From contig JASJAY010000005.1 in assembly GCA_030066775.1 (NCBI GenBank), forward strand, positions 1 to 39,968: DNA of 39,968 bases. The letters run 5' to 3'. The DNA comes from Planctomycetota bacterium. GTDB taxonomy: Bacteria; Planctomycetota; PLA2; JAEUHO01. Below, in pieces: positions 34,892 to 39,968 of the stretch. The notes under the pieces were generated by a model. It was given only the letters and a program-made list of their open reading frames with translations, did not search any database and had not been told where the DNA came from. Positions within the stretch are counted from its first letter, which is position 1. Each line of letters opens with the position of its first letter. The translations under genes were made by a program, and so were the position numbers.

Positions 34892-35611
34892 TCAACCCAC
34901 GGCCAACCGCCGCAGGAACCCGAGCGCGTCCTCGAGCTCGTCCCCGTCCGCGTCCGGCGCCAGGTCCAGGACCCACGGCACGCCACGCGGCAGGAGCTCG
35001 ATCAAGGTACTCCAGTCGGCCCCGGCGTCCTCGGGATGTCGGCCCCCGCGCCCGTCGGAGCCCAGGCCGGCCACGAAGGTGCCGCGGCAACGCGGTGCGA
35101 GGCGGTCCAGCAGGGGCACGAGGCCGGCGCCGGCATCCCCCTCCGCACGGCGCACGACGCGCACCGGATCGAGCCAGAGCCCGAGCCGCGGGAGGTCGTC
35201 CAGGAGCCAGCCCAGCGCTTCGTCGTCGAGCACGGCCTCGCCGGCGTCGCCCGGCAGCACGGCCACGGGCGCACCGCCCTGGAGCAGTGCGTGCGCGTGC
35301 CGCGCCAAGCCCTCGACCTCCGCCTCGTGCGGGGTTCCGGGTCGACGCGTGCCCCCATCGAGCACGAGCGCGCCCGCGCGCAGCCGGGCGGCGATGCGCG
35401 TGGCGTCACCGACGGGGACGGCGTCGGGCGTTCCGACGAAGACGCCGTCGACCCGCACGCCCACGGCGCGCAGCGCCTCCCCCATCGCGCCGGGGCGCAT
35501 CGGGGGCGCGTGCACGAACGCGGCGCGGACGTCGAGCGTGCGCAGACGGTCCACGAGACGCTCGGCGCCGGGCACGGCCCCGAACACGCGCGTGGAGAGC
35601 GAGGGCGTCAC
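34892..35611 (-). CDS. TIM-barrel-like protein (sugar phosphate isomerase / AP endonuclease 2 superfamily?)
   Basis: A 239-residue cytoplasmic protein. The GTG at 35611 overlaps the HAD gene's stop as GTGA. Alternating strand and helix units run throughout: RVDGVFVGTPDAVPVGD, GALVLDGGTRRPGTP, GAPVAVLPGDAGEAVLDDEALG, LGLWLDPVRVVRRAEGD, GTFVAGLGSDGRGGRHPEDAG, then WVLDLAPDADGDELEDALGFL. This fits a beta/alpha barrel, and the LGLWLDPVRV strand with the distal D/H-containing loops resembles xylose-isomerase-like sugar epimerases. Metal ligands cannot be assigned surely. Coupling to a HAD phosphatase suggests work on a phosphorylated metabolite. Product call is moderate. Confidence 0.65.
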   Translation of the reverse strand: MTPSLSTRVFGAVPGAERLVDRLRTLDVRAAFVHAPPMRPGAMGEALRAVGVRVDGVFVGTPDAVPVGDATRIAARLRAGALVLDGGTRRPGTPHEAEVEGLARHAHALLQGGAPVAVLPGDAGEAVLDDEALGWLLDDLPRLGLWLDPVRVVRRAEGDAGAGLVPLLDRLAPRCRGTFVAGLGSDGRGGRHPEDAGADWSTLIELLPRGVPWVLDLAPDADGDELEDALGFLRRLAVG

Positions 35612-36489
35612 GATGCGAGCCAGACCTCGGGATCCAGCGGGGCGCCCGCCTCGATCCACTGCGCGATGCCGTCCTGGTCGTGGTGGCCGATCACCAGGTC
35701 GGCGAGCGGCCGCACCTCGTTGGCCGCATTGGCCGGCACGACGGCGTACCCGGCCGTCTCGAGCATGCTGATGTCGTTCACGTGATCCCCGACCGCGATC
35801 GTACGCAGCGGCGGGATGCCGTGCACCTGGTGCAGGTAGATCAGCGCCTCGGCCTTGCCGCGCGACTGGCGCTGCACCTCGCACAGCACGAGCGACGAGC
35901 CGGCGTAGTCCGGGAAGAGCGAGAGCGGGAACACCTCGCGGTGCAGCGCCTCGCGGGACTCCGCGTTCATCGCCGCCCACGCGGTCTCGGCCAGCTCGTA
36001 GCCCTCGGTGAAGAGGCTCACGCGCATGAGCGACTGGCTCGGCAGGTCCGACGGGTCGTGCGTGGCGAAGGTGTTTTCGTACCAGGAGAGGATGCGCAGG
36101 TGCTCGGGGTGCGAGGAGAGGAGCGTGAACTTGCGTTCGTCCTGGTGCCGGAACGCGAACTGGGCGTGCTGCTCGGCGGCCTCGATGCAGGGAATCGTGT
36201 TGTCGGGGATCCGCAGCACGTGCCACGGGTCTTCGCCGGGCACGCCGATCCAATGGCCGTTGTAGGTGACCACCGGGCCGCCGAGATCGAGCTCGCGGTA
36301 GGCGGGCAGGGTCCCCACCAGGCTACGCCCCGTGCAGATCATCACGGTGAAGCCGTGGTGGGCCATCGCCCGGACCGCGCGGACCGTACGTCGACTGATC
36401 TGGCCGCTGCGATTCAGCAGCGTGCCGTCGAGGTCGAAGAGGATCGCATCGAAGCGATCTCGCAGGCGCAGGAGACCGGGTACCATCAT
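35608..36489 (-). CDS. HAD-superfamily phosphatase, Cof-type (HAD-IIB)
   Basis: A 293-residue cytoplasmic HAD hydrolase. Motif I: FDAILFDLDGTLLNRSG (nucleophile Asp19, Asp21). Motif II: TVMICTGRSLVG. A Cof-type cap follows (about 85-200). Motif III is the Lys in RGKAEALIYLHQ, and motif IV is TIAVGDHVNDISMLETAGYAVVPANAANEV. The GDxxND box and cap place it in the Cof/YbiV-like branch, which dephosphorylates sugar phosphates and similar small molecules. The start is one of two adjacent ATGs (36489 or 36486) without a visible ribosome-binding site. It is translationally coupled to the TIM-barrel-like gene and divergent from the gene at 36583. Confidence 0.88.
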   Translation of the reverse strand: MMVPGLLRLRDRFDAILFDLDGTLLNRSGQISRRTVRAVRAMAHHGFTVMICTGRSLVGTLPAYRELDLGGPVVTYNGHWIGVPGEDPWHVLRIPDNTIPCIEAAEQHAQFAFRHQDERKFTLLSSHPEHLRILSWYENTFATHDPSDLPSQSLMRVSLFTEGYELAETAWAAMNAESREALHREVFPLSLFPDYAGSSLVLCEVQRQSRGKAEALIYLHQVHGIPPLRTIAVGDHVNDISMLETAGYAVVPANAANEVRPLADLVIGHHDQDGIAQWIEAGAPLDPEVWLAS

Positions 36490-36582
36490 GGCGGGCAGGG
36501 CACGGCAAACGGGGACGGTGAAGGATCCGGCCGGGCGCGTCCTTTGGTAGCGCGGTCCGGGGGTCCGACCAAGAAAACCGTC

Positions 36583-38070
36583 ATGAAGCGTCTGCCGGCT
36601 TTCGTTTGGATTCTCCTGCCCGTGCTCGTGGGGCTGGTCTACGCCGTCGTGGCGCCGCTCTTCGAGCGGGAGCCGGCGCACGCGTCGATGGCGCCACCCG
36701 GCGCGGTGCTGGTCGAGCGGTTCAAGGACCTCGACACGTTCGACCGCGACTACTACTTCGCGCTCGGCAAGGGCGCGCCCACGCACTCCGCCGTGCTCGG
36801 CGTCGAGAACAACGTGGCGCGGCTGCCGGGGGTCGACCGCGGACGCCCGCTCTATCTGATCAAGATGCCGCCCAGCTCGGTCGGCACGGATGCCACGGTG
36901 ACCGTGTTCCCGGTCGCGGACCGCGACGCGTTCGAGCAGGCGTTCCTCGATCCGGAGATGCTCGAGAAGGGCTTGATCCGACGCGCGAAACACCTGCAGG
37001 GGCACGGGTCCTGGGCTGCCGTCGGTGCGCGGCGCGGCGCCATTCGCCAGGTCGGTGAAGGCACGCTCTCCGCCGCCGAGCGCGGCGAGGACTTCTCGAT
37101 CGCTGCGTTCCTGCCGGGCCTGGCGGTGACGGCCGTGCAGAACCGACAGAACGCCCCGTGGCGCAGCGTGCTGGCCGCGCTCGTGGACGAGGACGCGAGC
37201 GGCGACGACCCGGCGGTCGAGGTCCGGCGAAACCAGGCGACGGGCGAGCTGATCCCCGTGTTCACCGGCGCGCCGCGGTTGGCGCGCATCCTCGAGACGT
37301 GGCGCATCGCCCGACTCTGGTCGTGGCGCGGAGAGAAGCGGGTGGAGGTCGAGCTCGTGCCGACCAGCGCGGACGTCGTGCCGTGGCTCAGTGCGGCCGC
37401 CGCCGACACGACGAACGACACCCGCATCCCCGCACCGCCGACGCTACGCGAGGCGCGCATGTGGCTGCGCGTCCCGAACGCCAAGGCGCGCGTCGCGCTG
37501 CTCGCACTCGTGCACACGCTGGGCGTCGAGGTGCCGGCCGACCTGCGGGAAGGCATGCACGCGGGCGGGCTGCTCGTGCTCGCGACGCGCGCGGCCGGGC
37601 ACCCCTATGCGGCCTCGTACGCCGTCGTGTCGCCGCGCGAGGCCCCGCTCGACCTGAGTCCGCTGCTCGGCACCGTGCCCGAGCCGGGCGCGCGCGCCGA
37701 GCGCGCCACCGGCACGCTGCCGCTCACGGTGATCGACGTCGGCTCGGACCGGCCGTCGCCGGAAGGCGTGATCGCGCACGAGGTGTTCGAGGGCCTCGAC
37801 GTCGTGGGCGTCGGCGTCTCGGCCCCCACGGCCGTCACGCGCGTGCGCGAGCTGCTCGCGCGCAGCACGACGCCGGCCTGGGAACGCCTGGGCCAGGACG
37901 ATTGGACGACGATCGCACGCTTCGCCCTCGACGCCGGCCGCGCGGCGAAGCTCCTCGGCTCCACCGTCGAGGAACGCGGGCTCTTCGGCGCGCTCCACGG
38001 CGGCTTCGTCCGCGGCGAGATCCGCACCGACGGCAAGGCGGTGCGCATCACGCTCCAGGGCGGCAGCTAG
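36583..38070 (+). CDS. Large membrane-anchored protein of unknown function
   Basis: A 495-residue protein. The ATG at 36583 starts [22 protein letters not shown], a signal anchor; the longer open frame upstream is antisense to real genes. The rest is extracytoplasmic, mixed alpha/beta: [84 protein letters not shown] and [21 protein letters not shown]. The '[18 protein letters not shown]' and '[16 protein letters not shown]' parts resemble duplicated ferredoxin-like units in periplasmic proteins of the DUF3352 kind, but I cannot name it. It is convergent with the RidA-like gene; both stops share CTAG (38067-38070). Confidence 0.72.
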   Translation: MKRLPAFVWILLPVLVGLVYAVVAPLFEREPAHASMAPPGAVLVERFKDLDTFDRDYYFALGKGAPTHSAVLGVENNVARLPGVDRGRPLYLIKMPPSSVGTDATVTVFPVADRDAFEQAFLDPEMLEKGLIRRAKHLQGHGSWAAVGARRGAIRQVGEGTLSAAERGEDFSIAAFLPGLAVTAVQNRQNAPWRSVLAALVDEDASGDDPAVEVRRNQATGELIPVFTGAPRLARILETWRIARLWSWRGEKRVEVELVPTSADVVPWLSAAAADTTNDTRIPAPPTLREARMWLRVPNAKARVALLALVHTLGVEVPADLREGMHAGGLLVLATRAAGHPYAASYAVVSPREAPLDLSPLLGTVPEPGARAERATGTLPLTVIDVGSDRPSPEGVIAHEVFEGLDVVGVGVSAPTAVTRVRELLARSTTPAWERLGQDDWTTIARFALDAGRAAKLLGSTVEERGLFGALHGGFVRGEIRTDGKAVRITLQGGS

Positions 38071-38498
38071 CGGACGTCCCAGGCGACGGCGCGATCCTCG
38101 ACGTCCGTCGCGCCGATGACGGCCTCCGCCTCGATCTCGACGCGCATCCAGTCGGCCACCAGGCCGGGCGTGCCGACCATCGTCGTGGCCGGGCGGATGT
38201 CGCCGAAGACCTCGCCGTGGGCGCGCCCGACCGCCTCGTGGTCTTGCTCGACGTCCACGACGTAGATGCGCGTTCGGACCACGTCCGCGAGGCTCGCGCC
38301 GGCGGTCTCGAGCGCCGCCTCGATGTTGGCGAGCACCTGTCGGGTCTGGGCGTAGACGTCGTCCTCGTCCACGTGGCCGCCGTCCGGCAGCGTGGCCGTG
38401 CTGCCCGTCACGACCACGCGGTCGCCGATGCGGACCGCGCGCGAGTAGCCGAAGAGGGGCTCCCAGGGGGTTCCACTGGAGATGTTGATGCGCTGCAT
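38067..38498 (-). CDS. RidA/YjgF-family protein lacking the catalytic Arg
   Basis: A 143-residue Rid-family protein: [23 protein letters not shown], then [32 protein letters not shown], then [29 protein letters not shown]. Archetypal RidA deaminates reactive 2-aminoacrylate (enamine/imine) using an Arg in the PARSxV motif (Arg105 in E. coli). Here that position reads PATTMV, so the Arg is replaced by Thr. It is therefore probably one of the non-archetypal Rid subfamilies with another substrate. Homotrimer expected. It has the family's usual length and ends overlapping the upstream convergent gene by 4 bases. Confidence 0.88.
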   Translation of the reverse strand: MQRINISSGTPWEPLFGYSRAVRIGDRVVVTGSTATLPDGGHVDEDDVYAQTRQVLANIEAALETAGASLADVVRTRIYVVDVEQDHEAVGRAHGEVFGDIRPATTMVGTPGLVADWMRVEIEAEAVIGATDVEDRAVAWDVR

Positions 38499-38530
38499 GG
38501 CGTCCTCCTCGGGGCGTCGGCTGAAGAGCG

Positions 38531-38536
38531 TATCTT
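38531..38536 (+). promoter_or_regulatory. Possible -10 element (TATCTT) before priA
   Basis: TATCTT ends 9 bases before the GTG of priA, so a transcript would start at or near the start codon. There is no ribosome-binding site, which fits leaderless translation. No clear -35. Confidence 0.3.
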
Positions 38537-38545
38537 CCTCCGGGC

Positions 38546-39968
38546 GTGAACGCCGCCCTGCCGCTGCCCGAACCGCCGGCTCCGGAGGGGGCGTACGTCG
38601 ACGTGGCCCTCGATCTGCCCGTCGACCGGCTCTTCACCTACCGCGTCGACGATGCGGCCCGCCCGAACGCGCGCGTGGGCCACCGGGTGCTGGTCCCCTT
38701 CCGCGGGCGCGCGCGGGTCGGCATCGTGGCCAAGGCGCACCAGGAGACACCGCACTTCGAGGCGCTCCCGGTACAGGACGCGCCTGACACCGAGCCGCTC
38801 CTGAGCCCGGAGCTGATGGACCTGGCGGGCTTCATCGCGCGCTACTACGGCACGTCGTTCGGCGAAGCCGCCTCGGCGATGGTGCCGCGGGGGGTGCGCA
38901 AGAAGGGCAAGGGGGCGCTGCGCACCCGCGTCCAGCTGGTGGACGACGCCCTGGACCGCCTCGCCGCACTCGAGGCCGACCCCAAGGCCAAGCGCACGAT
39001 CAAGTCCGCGCCCGCCACGCGCGTCTTGCGCTGGCTGCGCCGCCATCCGCCCGGCTACTTCCTGACCGACCTGTGCCGGCGCGCGGGCGTCTCCACGAGT
39101 CCGATCAAGACGCTGCAGAAGAAGGGCCTCCTGACGCTCACGAAGGAGCGCGTCTCGAGCGACGAGCTGATGGTGGCCGCCGACGAGGGTGAGCCGGCCG
39201 GCGACGCGCCGCCCACCCCCACCGCCGAGCAGCAGACGGCCATCGACGCGATGGTCGAGGCCCTCGACGCCGAGACCTTCGCCGCGCACCTCCTCCTGGG
39301 CGTCACCGGCTCGGGCAAGACCGAGGTCTACCTGCGCGCGATCGAGCGCTGCCGCGCCCAAGGCCGGCAGGCGATCGTGCTCGTCCCGGAGATCGCGCTC
39401 ACGCCGCAGACGGTGCGCCGCTTCCGCCGACGCTTCGAGCGCGTGGCGGTGCTGCACTCGGCGATGACGGAGGCGGACCGGGCGCGCGTCTGGCGACGCA
39501 TCCGTGCCGGCGAGGCGGACGTCGTGATCGGTCCGCGCAGCGCCGTCTTTGCGCCGGTGCCGCGATTGGGGCTGATCGTCGTGGACGAGGAGCACGAGAG
39601 CTCCTTCAAGCAGCAGAACGCGCCGCGCTACCACGCGCGCGACGTCGGGCTCGTCCGCGCGAAGAAGGCGGGCGCCGTGGTGGTGCTGGGCTCCGCGACG
39701 CCCGCCCTCGAGACGTACAAGAACGCCGTCGAAGGCCGGTTCACGATGCTGCGCCTGACCGCGCGCGTACCCGGACGCCGTCTGCCCGACGTCCGCATCG
39801 TCGATCTGCGCGATCCGGACGAGCGCTCGTCGCGCTACAGCCACTTCTCGCGCACGCTCGAGGTGCGAATGACCGAGGCGCTGCGCGCGGGCGGCCAGGT
39901 GATCCTGCTGCAGAACCGGCGCGGCTTCGCGACGAGCGTCGCGTGTCCGCGCTGCGGCTACGTCGTGC
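38546..39968 (+). CDS. priA: Primosomal protein N' (PriA helicase), 3'-truncated
   Basis: The gene runs off the window, with 474 residues visible of roughly 730 expected. The GTG at 38546 is the only start before the conserved N-terminal DNA-binding domain ([20 protein letters not shown], then [19 protein letters not shown]). A winged-helix region follows (about 150-215). The helicase has Walker [13 protein letters not shown] (about 252-263), [19 protein letters not shown] (347-350), [10 protein letters not shown] and [17 protein letters not shown], whose Cys467 and Cys470 begin the zinc-binding cluster. PriA restarts stalled replication forks in the cytoplasm. There is no ribosome-binding site; see the promoter candidate at 38531. 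It is divergent from the RidA-like gene by 47 bases. Confidence 0.95.
   Translation, partial: MNAALPLPEPPAPEGAYVDVALDLPVDRLFTYRVDDAARPNARVGHRVLVPFRGRARVGIVAKAHQETPHFEALPVQDAPDTEPLLSPELMDLAGFIARYYGTSFGEAASAMVPRGVRKKGKGALRTRVQLVDDALDRLAALEADPKAKRTIKSAPATRVLRWLRRHPPGYFLTDLCRRAGVSTSPIKTLQKKGLLTLTKERVSSDELMVAADEGEPAGDAPPTPTAEQQTAIDAMVEALDAETFAAHLLLGVTGSGKTEVYLRAIERCRAQGRQAIVLVPEIALTPQTVRRFRRRFERVAVLHSAMTEADRARVWRRIRAGEADVVIGPRSAVFAPVPRLGLIVVDEEHESSFKQQNAPRYHARDVGLVRAKKAGAVVVLGSATPALETYKNAVEGRFTMLRLTARVPGRRLPDVRIVDLRDPDERSSRYSHFSRTLEVRMTEALRAGGQVILLQNRRGFATSVACPRCGYVV

Noticed and set aside
33679..36582. Upstream extension of the gene at 36583
   Set aside because: It runs antisense through four real genes. 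The ATG at 36583 opens directly into a signal anchor.

Overview
The window is about 40 kb of very GC-rich, densely packed bacterial chromosome. It has 38 credible protein genes (two cut by the window edges), no rRNA, tRNA, CRISPR array or insertion sequence that I can see, and no gene-free stretch longer than about 270 bases. Several features together suggest Planctomycetota or a similar high-GC lineage (Myxococcota is the main alternative). These are a planctomycete-type cytochrome c domain, a Ser/Thr kinase fused to a sulfatase-modifying-like domain, an ECF sigma factor with a zinc-finger anti-sigma partner, an NtrC/NtrY-type two-component pair, and many lipoproteins whose acylated Cys is followed by glycine runs. 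The taxonomic call is inference.

Layout. 1-1411: a probably exported pirin and a flavodoxin/WrbA-like protein. 1419-7892: four lipoprotein genes around a K+-dependent-type membrane pyrophosphatase (hppA). 7889-15799: a ten-gene, overlapping minus-strand operon for an Mrp/Mbh-type cation/proton antiporter, in the order E-F-G-(MbhD/E-like)-B-C-D1-D2-X-D3. It has three NuoL/M/N-type subunits, each keeping the transmembrane Glu and Lys residues, no full-length MrpA, and a 106-residue extra subunit (X). 15912-16792: two small unknown plus-strand genes separated by a 104-base segment with several strong pairings ending at the second gene's ribosome-binding site. 16822-19361: ECF sigma factor and a membrane anti-sigma protein with a large ARPP-like extracytoplasmic domain. 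19630-28201: sigma-54-type response regulator, small secreted protein, giant NtrY-like kinase, then the Ser/Thr kinase. 28244-33114: envelope proteins of unknown function, a VTT/TVP38-type membrane protein and a secreted CARDB-like protein. 33136-36489: membrane cytochrome c, a tiny membrane protein, a TIM-barrel-like protein and a HAD phosphatase. 36583-39968: a large unknown membrane-anchored protein, a RidA-like protein and the first two thirds of PriA.

How they may work together. The pyrophosphatase and the Mrp-like complex are both ion-motive membrane machines and could jointly set H+/Na+ gradients. Three separate envelope-signalling modules (sigma/anti-sigma, two-component, Ser/Thr kinase) occupy 16.8-28.2 kb. 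The best candidates for something undescribed are the three-channel Mrp-like operon with its extra subunit, the structured leader before the gene at 16412, and the sigma/ARPP-type anti-sigma pair.
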